NCBI RefSeq assembly: GCF_910592395.1
Contig: NC_088317.1
Location: 12,770,001-12,834,000 of the forward strand
Reading direction: 5' to 3'
Length of the DNA stretch: 64,000 nucleotides
Source: Lineus longissimus
Lineage: Eukaryota; Nemertea; Pilidiophora; Heteronemertea; Lineidae
In this document: positions 11,411-22,345 of the stretch, piece by piece
Layout: every line of letters starts with the position of its first letter
Numbering within the stretch: position 1 is the stretch's first letter
Notes under the pieces: generated by a model
The model's input: the letters and a program-made list of their open reading frames with translations, nothing else
Database searches by the model: none
Told to the model about the DNA's origin: nothing
Translations under genes and position numbers: made by a program

Positions 11411-12418
11411 CATTCTTCTAAGGTTCTTTGACCAGCTTTACAGTGTATTGGGTTTGTCCCTTTGAGACACCAAGTCCACAGTAACAATCTTATTATAATT
11501 GACGGACTCCATTTTGAATGTCTCGGTACCAACTATAGTTAATTGGTGCTTTACATGTGTAACAGTGTAGCTATGTGTAGAGAAGTTTGGTCAACGATGA
11601 AATTTGGGGCTATGTCACGCATCTCCTCCTAAACTATGCATTGTCGTGGGGCAAAAGCGAGTTGGGAGTGTTCACTTAACTATGTGCCCATGTTTTGGGT
11701 GAACTTTAAGGCCAGGAAGTTTTACAGGCTTTTCACAAATGCGAACTTTGCAGGATCACTCCTCTATCATGTCTATCGTCGGCAGAACCCGTCCTGACCC
11801 AGGTAATTGGAACCCGTTCGAGTGGAGTCATGGGGCTTACTCGGGGAAGATAACTCGGGTCACTCGGCCATAATACTATAAGGCGGCTCGATAAAGTGCC
11901 ATTTGGGGGTAGTGTTTCGTCTCGAAATTTTGCACGTTTGCAGGTGATATGTTATCCTGATGCAACGTTATGTTTATTTTCGGAAATTTACCTCAACGGA
12001 GGAGTAATGAGGGATTTTTAATCGGACACTGTCAATTCTCCTTACCACTCACAGAAGCCAAGCCATTGCTGTTAAGTTATGCAGGGGCTTAATCAATTAC
12101 CTGCACTCCCTGTGGGGTGAATAACATTACCTTTTGAACAGCTGGCTGTAGGGGGATGATTGGAACAGCCGGTATACCAGCTGACCTGCTGAACCCAGGT
12201 TAATGTTATTTTCAATCCACGATTGCAGGTCACCTGATTTTCGAGATTTCGCGGGAAATGAAATTGTAAACAAACGCATGTGTGCAGTTCAAATGTAAAT
12301 AAAAATATATTTTTGGTACTTTTGGTTGCTGGACTTGGGTTTTCCCGCAGTTAGGAGCTGGGGTCAAATTGGTGGTCTATTGTTTATGGGTGCTGTTTTC
12401 GCCGAGTGTTACTTTAGT
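11411..12418. other. PAK intron, no gene
   Basis: No coding region supported. It lies between the BEL/Pao remnant and the first 21-bp satellite array. Confidence 0.45.
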
Positions 12419-13090
12419 GCGAGTTGCGAGTTACAAAATGCGAGTTGCGAGTTACAAAGTGCGAGTTGCGAGTTACAAAGTGCGAGTTGCGAGTTACAAA
12501 ATGCGAGTTGCGAGTTACAATGTGCGAGTTGCGAGTTAAAAAATGCGAGTTGCGAGTTACAAAATGCGAGTTGCGAGTTACAAAGTGCGAGTTGCGAGTT
12601 ACAAAGTGCGAGTTGCGAGTTACAAAATGCGAGTTGCGAGTTACAAAGTGCGAGTTGCGAGTTAAAAAATGCGAGTTGCGAGTTACAAAATGCGAGTTGC
12701 GAGTTAAAAAATGCGAGTTGCGAGTTACAAAATGCGAGTTGCGAGTTACAAAGTGCGAGTTGCGAGTTACAAAGTGCGAGTTGCGAGTTACAAAATGCGA
12801 GTTGCGAGTTACAAAGTGCGAGTTGCGAGTTAAAAAATGCGAGTTGCGAGTTACAAAATGCGAGTTGCGAGTTACAAAGTGCGAGTTGCGAGTTAAAAAA
12901 TGCGAGTTGCGAGTTACAAAATGCGAGTTGCGAGTTAAAAAATGCGAGTTGCGAGTTACAAAATGCGAGTTGCGAGTTACAAAGTGCGAGTTGCGAGTTA
13001 CAAAATGCGAGTTGCGAGTTACAAAGTGCGAGTTGCGAGTTAAAAAATGCGAGTTGCGAGTTACAAAGTGCGAGTTGCGAGTTACAAAGT
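12419..13090 (+). repeat. 21-bp satellite array 1 (32 units)
   Basis: Exactly 672 bases, 32 copies of a 21-mer built from three heptads: GCGAGTT GCGAGTT ACAAAGT. The first two heptads are almost invariant. The third varies among ACAAAGT, ACAAAAT, AAAAAAT and, once, ACAATGT. Because 21 is divisible by three, several frames on both strands stay open through the array, so the long predicted peptides (VTRNSHF or ASCELQN repeats) are consequences of the period and not evidence of protein. Confidence 0.97.
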
Positions 13091-13274
13091 CATCCTCTTC
13101 CTGTGATACTTTAACAGCCACAGTTTCATTAGAATGACAACACTTCAAGACTTTCCCAAAGCCGCCACTGCCTATCTCCTCCTTTCCTTTGAGATCATGG
13201 TACCGAAAGCGTGGTATCCCAGCAAACAAAGGCTCGTGTTTATTTGATATCCCGATTGATGGAAGTTTGAACAT
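13091..13274 (-). pseudogene. Protein kinase N-lobe fragment fused to the satellite array
   Basis: From ATG 13274 the minus strand reads MFKLPSIGISNKHEPLFAGI and then FRYHDLKGKEEIGSGGFGKV, followed by ETVAVKVSQEEDD. GSGGFGKV is a glycine-rich loop (G-x-G-x-F-G-x-V) and VAVK contains the beta-3 ATP-binding lysine, so this is the N-lobe of a protein kinase, perhaps of the TKL group. Directly after SQEEDD the frame enters the 21-bp array (VTRNSHF repeats) and stops at 12414. The helix alpha-C, the catalytic loop and everything else of the kinase are absent. It is not the PAK kinase domain, whose loop differs. Most likely this is a truncated duplicate or processed fragment inside the PAK intron. 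Confidence 0.65.
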
Positions 13275-13283
13275 TTTGTACAC

Positions 13284-13864
13284 AAAAAATGACAGGATTC
13301 AAAGATGGAAACACCAAACGCCAAATAAAACAACGTGAGAAGCCAGAAAGGATCATGGGTGCTATCCTGAAGCTACAGCTGATGTATATCCAGTTGCAAA
13401 GATCATACTGAGAATTAGACTAAGGTCATTGAAACATGTGTCAGTGTGGTCCATCTCATCAACCTTATCACCAGCCACTTGGTGAGCCCTAATTTTTCTC
13501 AGCTGGGTGACTGTTTATGATTTGATACACAGTGTGCATTTATAAGCTGGTGTATACAGTTTCAGTGATGTTGGGGAAGCTCCATGTCTTATAGACATCA
13601 TACATGTTGACTGTTTCTGATTTTTGCAGGATCTTGAGAATTTGAGTTGGAAAGTTTTAGCAAAATAACCAAAAACTGGAGGCTAGATTGTTCAGTCTAA
13701 CTAATATAAGGGCAGCTAGCTGGACATCATTGAAATTAGAAAGGAATATACCCGATAACTTGAATTAACCCATTACCGTTATTAGTTGGCCTTGGTCTTT
13801 GACTTTGCTATCACAATATGCATCTATATAGGCCTAGTGCCTTGTCAAAGTGAGATTACGGACG
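13284..13864. other. PAK intron, no gene
   Basis: Nothing supported here besides ordinary AT-rich sequence up to the target duplication of the next element. Confidence 0.5.
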
Positions 13865-14795
13865 GGTCTGTCAGCGGCGGGCAGAAAATGCATGCTGCAT
13901 ACCGTCTGCAGACTGGGGGTTTTCTCATGAGTCAATAGAATCTAAGGTCTGGAATTAGGGGACCATATCAGCAGTTGCTTTCAGCCAACTTCTGTATTAA
14001 AATTAAGATCTGGAATTAGGGGACCATCTCAACAGTTGCCATGTGATTTTCACACTAAAAAATAAGAGGCCATTTCAGGTATATGCCAAACGGTAGAACA
14101 AAGATTATCTAGGCCGTTGTGCAAACAGGCTTTGCGATACACCACGAGTTGGGGTGTAGGCCTAAATTCCTTTAACTGTGAACCAAGTGCATCCACTGGC
14201 ACCCTACATGTATGTGTGACTCGCACGGATTTAGCACGTAGGGCCTACATGATGCTAATCAGCTAGGATGTATCTTGTGACCAGGACTGTAGTAATAAAC
14301 ATTTGCCTGAAAACATTTTTTATTTGGCCTAACAACACCTGTTTAGAATGTCAAAGAGGCCGGTATTTCACTTAACATCAAGAGACAGAGGAGAACTGTC
14401 AAGGTGGGTGTTTGATATACAATGGTTTTCTGTTCCCTGGGTTTCTTCATCCTGTTATCTTTAATTATATTTACCCATGTCATTCAGCACTTTTTATCAT
14501 GAAATGCTGCCTTTGAGACGAACCCAACCTTGCCGGCCAATCAACCAGGCGCACGAGGCACAACAGGCCGATACAATATACATGTTCTGTATTAAGTACG
14601 TCATCAAAACAATCTTCCTGCAATATGATTCACAGGTAATTCAAATATAAGAAAACAAACTTTGAAAAAAGTTGGCGCAAAGCAACTACTGATATGGTCC
14701 CCTAATTCCAAACCTTAGATTCTATTGACTCATGAGAAAACCCCCAGTCTGCAGACGGTATGCAGCATGCATTTTCTGCCCGCCGGGTCTGTCAG
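13865..14795. mobile_element. MULE-like foldback element, 911 bp, 10-bp TSD
   Basis: The element is 13875-14785. Its ends are inverted repeats of about 105 bp with two mismatches, beginning CGGCGGGCAGAAAATGCATG. It is flanked on both sides by the direct repeat GGTCTGTCAG (13865-13874 and 14786-14795). A 10-bp target duplication with long TIRs is typical of Mutator-like elements. A further half-copy of the TIR inner part (ctggaattaggggaccat) sits at about 14008. There is no transposase frame, so it is non-autonomous. Part of its interior (about 14320-14520) resembles 46425-46600. Confidence 0.85.
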
Positions 14796-15281
14796 TCATA
14801 TCAGTCATGTCAGTTGATCATTGACAACCACATTTTATATTGTTATAAAAAGAAACCTGTTTTGTAAATGTATGATTGTTTTGTTACTAAAAGTAGGCCC
14901 ATTAATTAAAAATTGGAGCCCTGTGGGCTAAGGCCCATTACGAGCAAATTTGACCCTAGTAATCTGCAGCAATGAAAACTCATTCGATATACGCCTATAC
15001 CATGCCCATGGACATTTATAGTATAAAGGTACATGGCCTAATAGTTCAAAGGTCCATGGCCTAACAGTTCATTGATAGCCTTGATTGGGTTAATTTAAAA
15101 ATGGACCAACATCCTGTAGTACACAGTGATGTTTACTATTGTTTGTGCAGGACTGATACTAAGTAATGCCACATGTGCTGTAAAAGGATTCTTGAACTTT
15201 CACCACAGGAGGTCAACCCAGAGCCATAACTGATAAAGACATCCATACTTGATTATGTTCAGGAGGCGGAACCTGGAGTTG
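14796..15281. other. PAK intron, no gene
   Basis: No supported feature apart from two near-identical short phrases, aaggtacatggcctaa and aaggtccatggcctaa, at about 15025-15065. Confidence 0.45.
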
Positions 15282-15582
15282 CTTTGTAACTCGCAACTCG
15301 CACTTTGTAACTCGCAACTCGCATTTTGTAACTCGCAACTCGCACTTTGTAACTCGCAACTCGCATTTTGTAACTCGCAACTCGCATTTTGTAACTCGCA
15401 ACTCGCACTTTGTAACTCGCAACTCGCACTTTGTAACTCGCAACTCGCACTTTGTAACTCGCAACTCGCATTTTTTAACTCGCAACTCGCATTTTTTAAC
15501 TCGCAACTCGCACATTGTAACTCGCAACTCGCACTTTGTAACTCGCAACTCGCACTTTGTAACTCGCAACTCGCAACTCGCA
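15282..15582 (-). repeat. 21-bp satellite array 2 (about 14 units, inverted)
   Basis: The same 21-mer as array 1, on the opposite strand: + strand units read ACTTTGTAACTCGCAACTCGC. The same third-heptad variants occur, including one ACAATGT unit. The minus strand runs out of the array into a frame containing LLNIIKYGCLYQL. This faintly resembles the alpha-C/beta-4 region of kinases, but too weakly to call. Confidence 0.95.
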
Positions 15583-16112
15583 TAAAAGAAACCCTCGTTT
15601 TAGCCAGAGCTAGCCCTTGATTATGAAGGGATTTTCAAATGAAGGTTACCATGGTCTGTTTATGTGCTCACCACAGCTTGCAGTATTTGATGTATCTGAA
15701 GATGTAGCTGAACTTCTAGCTTGCCTGTCGAATAAGTGCCTTGCCCGAGATCATGCTACATGTAGGAGGAGCACGCATCTTAAAGTTATAGTACATGTAG
15801 TGATAGTGCAATTGGTCCGAGCCATTTGGAGGCCGACATGTGAAGGCCAATCGGAGTTCTCCTTCTTCTCCGTATAAAAAGGGGCATATTGCTGACTAAT
15901 GAACGAGGCATATTCACATTGCCTTATCATCTCTATCGGACTAATTGATATACTTTTAAATGCCCGCATACAGAACGCCACAGGGTCCGAGTCTGTGGAC
16001 AAATGGTTGGTTTAATTTGTCTCTTCGATATTGCATAAGATTTTTATTGCAATTCAATCTATTCAAGGTATAGCCCATTTGAACCTGCCTGTGCCACGGG
16101 TATGATGCTTTA

Positions 16113-16260
16113 CTATAGATCCATACACTTGATTGGGACCAACGTTTACGAAGACGTTGCGTCTCATCACGTTACAGTAATGTAAAATGCATGGTGACGT
16201 GACGACGGCCAACACTATGTCATGTAAACGTTGTTCCCAATCAAGTGGATGAATCTATAG
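16113..16260. mobile_element. MITE, 148 bp
   Basis: Inverted termini CTATAGATCCATACACTTGA and its counterpart, with arms of about 38 bp (both containing CACTTGATTGGGA and AACGTTTAC). TA bases at the ends suggest a Tc1/mariner-type TA target. No coding capacity. Confidence 0.75.
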
Positions 16261-16566
16261 TTGTATTAAACTTTAACTTAGAGAACACAATACTGCGGAA
16301 ATTGAGTTTCTACACCACTTGGTTTTTGGTCTAATTCTCTTGTTTCAGTCTGTTTCATATAGTTGGTATAGTCTAAACAGCTTTTCGGGAATTTCGACTT
16401 AACTGCAATTCAGTATTTATGTACTTTAGCCCTGAGATGTTTGATTAGCACTTTTGGTACTTGAATACGTCTTTAATTAAGTCAGCACTTTTTTACTCAT
16501 CTTAATTTACAAAGCTGTGGAAGAAGTCAACTTAGTATTTCTCACCATCTTTGTCACCCGGAGGAA
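16261..16566. other. PAK intron, no gene
   Basis: AT-rich sequence with no supported feature. Confidence 0.45.
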
Positions 16567-16705
16567 TGTCACAGACAGTTTGCTTCTTACACACGTGGTC
16601 TTAGCCACGCCCCCATGACCTTAAGGTCCACCCCTTCTGAAACACCTATTGTTGTATTGTTAACCATATATTGCCATGTTTTTACAATAAAGTATTAAGT
16701 TTTGT
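16567..16705 (+). mobile_element. BEL/Pao LTR fragment (second copy)
   Basis: TGTCACAGACAGTTTGCTTC through TTTACAATAAAGT repeats the first 130 or so bases of the LTR at 9807 with scattered changes and small indels. No internal BEL sequence lies next to it. It may be the 3' LTR of the same element, now 6.7 kb away after other insertions, or a separate solo LTR piece. Confidence 0.75.
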
Positions 16706-16973
16706 TCGGATGCCTAGGGATTAAGTAGATCTAATCGAGTTTCTTCTGGTACCAGTTATCAAAATGAACCAGTGCCAAAAACTGGTGTTTATTATAGATG
16801 GCGTTGTCATACAACGACCTACATCGATGTCGTAAGCAATACCACATTATACTACATTATGGTACATGGTAGCAATCCCTCTTGCCCAATAAAAAGAAAA
16901 GAACCCACCGTCAATCCTGAAAGATCTTGGAGAAAAGATGCTAACCAACAAATTTGTTACAAAATGCTCTTAC

Positions 16974-17077
16974 CGTAAATTCCCCTGTAGAAGGATCAAA
17001 CCCGACATGTACTGTATGTTCAAAGTTAGACGGTGCTGAGATAACTGGTTTGTCATCTTTCTTGATAGTCTTGTAGA
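16974..17077 (-). CDS. PAK-like kinase gene, exon 3 (CRIB/p21-binding)
   Basis: The exon encodes [20 protein letters not shown] followed by [14 protein letters not shown]. The core I-S-A-P-x-x-F-x-H-x-V-H-V-G-F-D is the CRIB motif that binds GTP-loaded Cdc42/Rac, preceded by the basic stretch that contacts membrane lipid. Acceptor: actatttcag/TC; donor: TTTACG/gtaaga. The exon begins with two bases that complete the codon left by exon 2 (G+TC = Val) and ends in phase 0, joining exon 4 as GEFT/GMP, the usual PAK sequence. Group I PAK identity rests on this exon together with exon 4 and the N-terminal PPAPP motif of exon 1. Confidence 0.95.
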
Positions 17078-19101
17078 CTGAAATAGAGAGGAAAAAGAGT
17101 TGTGATCATGGCCACAGACATCATGTAATCTAAAGTTTTCGAATTTTTTCAGTTTGACTCGGTGGAGCTTGACCTTTGCACGCAAATCGCGTGCTCACCT
17201 ATTAGTTTGGGAAGTACGTGTTCTTTAATAGCTCCAGAATGTTTTGAAAACAGAACATTGTCACAAAAAGTGAATGGTGCCAGTTGGTGAGAGATTGTAA
17301 TACAGTTCATAAAGGTCTTACTCTTATTTGGGAATACTATCCCAATACTATGTTCATCCATGCATGTGCGATGAGGGGGAAGCAAGACTCCTGAGACAAC
17401 CCAATTTGTCACCCTAGTTAATATTTCCTCATGATAGGGCAACCAGAGTCTAAGCCGCATCAACTGCATCTGGAGTGTACTGTTGTTTTGATCAATAGGA
17501 TCTTTTAAAAATATACCAAAATACACCAAATAGGCCAAAAAGCTCTTCACCAAAATCAGGGATGAGATCGACTGATCAATCAATGGGCAGAGGGCCATAG
17601 GCCCTCCAAGTGAGTGCCGTAGGCCCGAAGGGGGAGCACGAGGGGGTGTCCCCTCTTACCAGGAATTTTTTTGATTTTTGAGGGTTGGAGAAGCCATTTC
17701 CAAGCATTTCCGACAAAGAAAGTCCGACTCTGCTATCAGTATTCACAGTTTCACTTTACACGTCGAACAATGGTTCGCCATATTTGGAGTAGCTCTCGAA
17801 CGGAACCGCGATCTCGCGTGGCGTATATATATATAATTTATCAATCACAATGCGGGAATCCGGCCAAACAATAGCAGAATGTCAGCCCCCATGGACGCTG
17901 CCATTTTTTTTTTGTGGTAAACTACTAGTGGACAAATTTTACCTCGGCCGTGGAATGAAGAAAATCAGAATTATTGCTATTGAAACGCAGATTTTTTACA
18001 AACCATTTTCAGGCGGCTGCAATGGGCGGCAATCCGCCTATGGGGGAAGAATCTCATCCCTGCAAAATACACCAAAAAGCTCTTGATGATGATGCAGAGG
18101 GGTGGTGCACCTTTGTGCTTCACGTGTCCTCCTGTTTTCAAATGTGGTGAACTAATGTCTATGCTTGACCCTTAAGAATCGATACCAATGACACAACTCA
18201 CTACAAGCCACGGGTTGTTAGTTGTATGAATTATTTCTCGCATCCGGAGTGACATGATGAAGTCGAATTCATCTTGTTTACACCACATGACAGTGCAAAC
18301 AGGGGCTTACTGCAAGCATCTCTCTCACTCATCACTGTATAGAATCAGAAATGTAGTGGGTCAGTTTTGCCCGAAACACCACAAGTTCCTGGGAAGTCCT
18401 GTCTAAGGGTAAGAATGCGATATAGGGATCATCTTGTGACAGTGCTGACAACCCTACCTTTGTTCCTCTGAACAATAATCAACCTGCCGCAATAGGACAT
18501 CAAAATAATCCTCCTGTCCTGTTCACACTAAAAATATCCTGCTTGCCCTGTGCCTCAATAACTGTGTATTTAGTATGCTTGAACCAGTGCATAATATTCA
18601 ACTGAATAATTCAATGCATTTTACAATAAATACAAGCCATAAATAATTCTTCGAATTCAGTAACAGCTGGAATTTACTTCCTACATTCCTAGAAAAGGAT
18701 GCCAGCATAGTAGAAACAGATTAAAAGGACACTACATGTATAGGCAGAGCTTGGTGGGCCAATTAAAAAGACATCAGTAAAAACACCCATCTTTGATCAT
18801 GAATGAATTGTCAACTTTTTAAGCAATTTGTCAGAGAACCTATTTCCTTACTTGGTTGTATCGTGCGCTGGAGTCAAAAACAATTCAGACAAATCTGAGG
18901 CGGTCCTATGACGTCACCCACCACCTAATTCTTCATTCTCAAAGGCGGTAACATGTAGGTTGTGACACCTTATCAGAACCAGCACAGGGATCAACGTTCA
19001 CGACCAACTGGTCGCATATGCGACCAGAAAATTTCAAATGCGACCGTAATTGAAAGGCAACTTACACAGTGCGATCTGAACAAAATGGCACACTAAGAAA
19101 A
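17078..19101. other. PAK intron, no gene
   Basis: This is part of the 9.5 kb intron between exons 2 and 3. Several short frames (17149-17598 on minus is the longest) show no recognisable domain. A small GC-rich inverted segment lies near 17595-17660. Confidence 0.4.
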
Positions 19102-19570
19102 TACAATGGGTGATTTCAAAGTCAGTTTTTAGATTTAGTTTTAAAACTAAATGGAACACTAAAACCCTTGATTAAACCAGCATTGAAATGAAGTGGGTTT
19201 TAGTTTCATCCTATTTCAAAGTCGGTGTTTGTTGGTTTCAGCATTATGTCCGGTTTTAGCTTAAAACTAAGGGATGGTTTTAGTGTCAAAAACTAACACC
19301 GGGACTAAAACTAAAACTCTCCACAACACCAGAAATGAAATCAGTTCTGGTGTTAGCATTATCCTATTTCAAATTAGGTTTTAGTTTCACACTGAAACCT
19401 ATTGGAACACCAAGGTCTGATCTTAATCCCAGCTCGGTGTTATATTTGGAAGATTCGTAGTGCATTTTGTATTACCAATAAAACTAACACCTTAGGCATT
19501 AACACCGAGTGGATTTCAAAGTTGGTGTTGGTGTTAAGAAAAAAATAATCATGTTGTTCGTACCATTTCA

Positions 19571-22345
19571 ACAAGAGGCCCAAGGGCCTGGCGCTCAGCT
19601 GAAATGGATAGGTGAAGGCAAGGGCCAAGTGTGTGTCGGTACCGTTATTATGAGGCAACGTGAAGCTATAACGTCTAGCACGCAGAAGTGCTGATGCGAA
19701 AGACCTTCTTGCTATATCAGTGCATGCTGAAGTACTGAGTTGACGTCACCCAGGTATTATGACGTAAAGTCATTTCTATTGCCGTTGCAGTAGTGGGGTG
19801 TGTGATGACGTCAAGGAGTTGTGTGGTGACGTCAAAGAGTGGAGTCCTTGTCTTCATGCAGCGTAGGTGGAACTAATAACATGCACATGGACACAAGGTA
19901 CATAATTATTACAGTGTATTTTGTGAGGTGGGGCCTGGTGCTTTACAATGGTCAAATGAACCGACTGTTGTCTGGACATTGATGAAGTGAATGCAGCCAA
20001 ATGTTTGGGACGGTCTTTTTTGTATGTGATGAAAAGAAGATAAAGAGTTGGTTAACAAAATGAACTTTATTGGTGCGGCAGATATTTGATGCCTTTCGGC
20101 AGATATTTGAAGCGCCTTGCGGCAGATATTTGTTGCCTTGCGGCAGATATTTGATAACGCTCTCCAGGAATGGAAAGCAGTAAAACGAGTAAGCACACCT
20201 TACTCTGAATGTGGGAACAGCAAGTGCTTTCCTGGACTTGAAATGTGCCAACGACTCCTCTTGCAATAACCAACAACAGTTAATCTGTAAAAAAAGAGAA
20301 GAGAAATTAACACTGACTGAATAAAAAAGGGTGACATAGACGGGGAAATGTACACCACCGGATACAGTCTGTGCTTGATCAGGCATCGGTCAGATGATAT
20401 CCTGAACAAAGCATCTATGGAAGCAAATCCAGAAAGAGACTTAACCTTCGAAGGGCACACTTATCACTCAGTGAAAAGTCAGTCCTGGGGGTTGTTTTCC
20501 AATTCAAAATAAAAGTGTAACCTCTTTAAATTAGTCTCACAGACTGAACCATAACACTCAACAGCTAACTGTGTCCACATGATGACTGATGTGAGCCAAG
20601 TTGGGCTTAAAGATGAGCGAGTGGTGTACTACATTTTGAAAATTGTCTATCGTCTACGACATGTGACAGAACAGGATCTAGTGGACTTAATGATGAGGTA
20701 CTATCAAATAAGGTGTCCATCAAATGAATCATGAGGGCCTGTTGAGTTATACTCTAAGCCTGTCCTATAGGGCTAGGCTATCGTTTTTGTCTTTATTACA
20801 GCCTACAGTACAGCCATGCATGCACAGCGCAGTGTACAGACAGTACAGGATTGCCAACCAAAAACATGAGCATTGCTGCGTAACGAAACTGCAGTGGAAT
20901 TCATACTACGATGTCATAATGACAATGTGACTTTCAAAATAATTGTAAACAAACGTAAATGGCGAGATTTGTTGCAAAATTGCCAACCGCAACAACTCAG
21001 GGACCGTCCCAAAATGGCCGACGGCGAATTCTCCGGTCGCTAGCGCAGTCCATAAACAAGCATCAATTTTACCAACTTTGGGTGCAAGCTTGGTCATAAA
21101 AGTTACAGAACTGTTAGAAATACATCTAAACAACATATATATACAGTTAAAAGTGCATAAAAATCCCGTTTCAACCTCCGGGCGCTACCTTTTTTTCTCC
21201 GCCACGCGCCGGGCCCTACCGGTCGTTATTTAGTGCGACCGCCACCAGAGTGTTTATATCAGTAATCACGATCTTTCGCCGTTTTAATTGCGCGTTTTAG
21301 GCAGATTAATCAATTATTACATGCATGCATTATATATCACCGAAATGATAATTGCGTAGGCTATTTGAAACTAAGTTCAGATATCATTTTCGATCTTTGA
21401 ATTGAATTTAGGCGAGTGATTTTTGACACCCTGTCGACATATCAGGCCTTGCAAAATTCACGCGAGATCGCTTGCATCATTGGCACGTTTGAAAACCGAA
21501 TTTCACAAATTCCACAAATATTTATCACATACCATATGTATCACCACAAAGGTAACTCTCTAGACTATTTGAAACCAAGTTCAGATACTTATTTTCACAA
21601 AAATTCGAAGCTATGCAAGCGATTTTTCAGTGGTAGAGATCGACGGAAACAAATTTCTCGCTCTAAAATGACATGAGACGAGCACCAACTTTCGCTAATT
21701 TGTGCACAAAATTTCCGCAATATTATAAAAAACTATTGATAAATTTGAATTATATAGAGTCTTTTCAGTACCTAAACAAATTTCAGGTACATGGTCATGT
21801 TGATTAAAAGAGTATCAACCGATTGAACATGAGAAAGTTCACTCATCTTCCAGCGACTACCGCCATTTTTAAATGGTGGCATCTCTTCTATCGATCGGCC
21901 AATCAGCGGCACTGCTTGCAAAAAAGTTTAGCCACCGCCAAATTTGAAATCGCCAAAATTCAGGCAATGTGCCTGCAGCGCCAACTGGCGGTTAAAACTA
22001 TATTAATTCCATTAAAAGTAAAAAATGAAAAAATATTTAAAAATATTCAGCCACATTTGAAAACAATATTTGCTCTGTGGACCGAGGTAAAAAGGGAAAG
22101 AAATCTAAACGCGAAATGACCTCATTCTCTTAATACAGGTCGGATCGCGCTGATTTTTCGTTTTTTGAGTTCACCTTGGGCAACTCCTAATTTAGCACCG
22201 TCAACGAAGTGGCTAGGTCTTCCCGGTCAGAAATGTCCAATTTTGTCCACAGATGGGTCCCTAGATGGATGGATTGCAGGACGGACACCATTTGAACAGC
22301 TATACTACTAGCTCCGCTGACTTTGTCAGCTGAGCTAAAAAGTAG
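19571..22345 (-). repeat. Dispersed repeat with AGCTCAGCTGAC / GGCCCTTGGGCC ends, copy A
   Basis: On the minus strand it opens TTTTAGCTCAGCTGACAAAG and ends CCAGGCCCTTGGGCCTCTTG. The same asymmetric ends, about 2.2 kb apart, occur on the plus strand at 36939-39125, and both begin with a ccatcc-rich segment. Interiors are strongly diverged. Each end contains a short hairpin. No long frame. Class unknown, possibly a Helitron-like or other non-autonomous element. Confidence 0.6.
20078..20157 (+). repeat. Short tandem repeat, about 21-23 bp x 4
   Basis: Four imperfect copies of GGCAGATATTTGATGCCTTTC-like units. On the minus strand they read as repeated KYLP(Q/K)G peptides, a by-product of the period. 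Confidence 0.85.

Noticed and set aside
13091-13274. Kinase fragment as part of the PAK catalytic domain
   Set aside because: PAKs have a different glycine-loop context, and the fragment lies between the CRIB and autoinhibitory exons, the wrong order for a PAK kinase domain.
12326-13283. Several 230-290 codon frames on both strands through the 21-bp array
   Set aside because: They follow from a 21-bp period without stops in several frames. Only the short kinase-like segment next to the array has real protein features.
15200-15620. 118-127 codon frames through the second array
   Set aside because: Same artefact of the 21-bp period.
17149-17598. 149-codon minus-strand frame
   Set aside because: No recognisable motif, ordinary intronic composition. 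The frame is within the range expected by chance over 64 kb.
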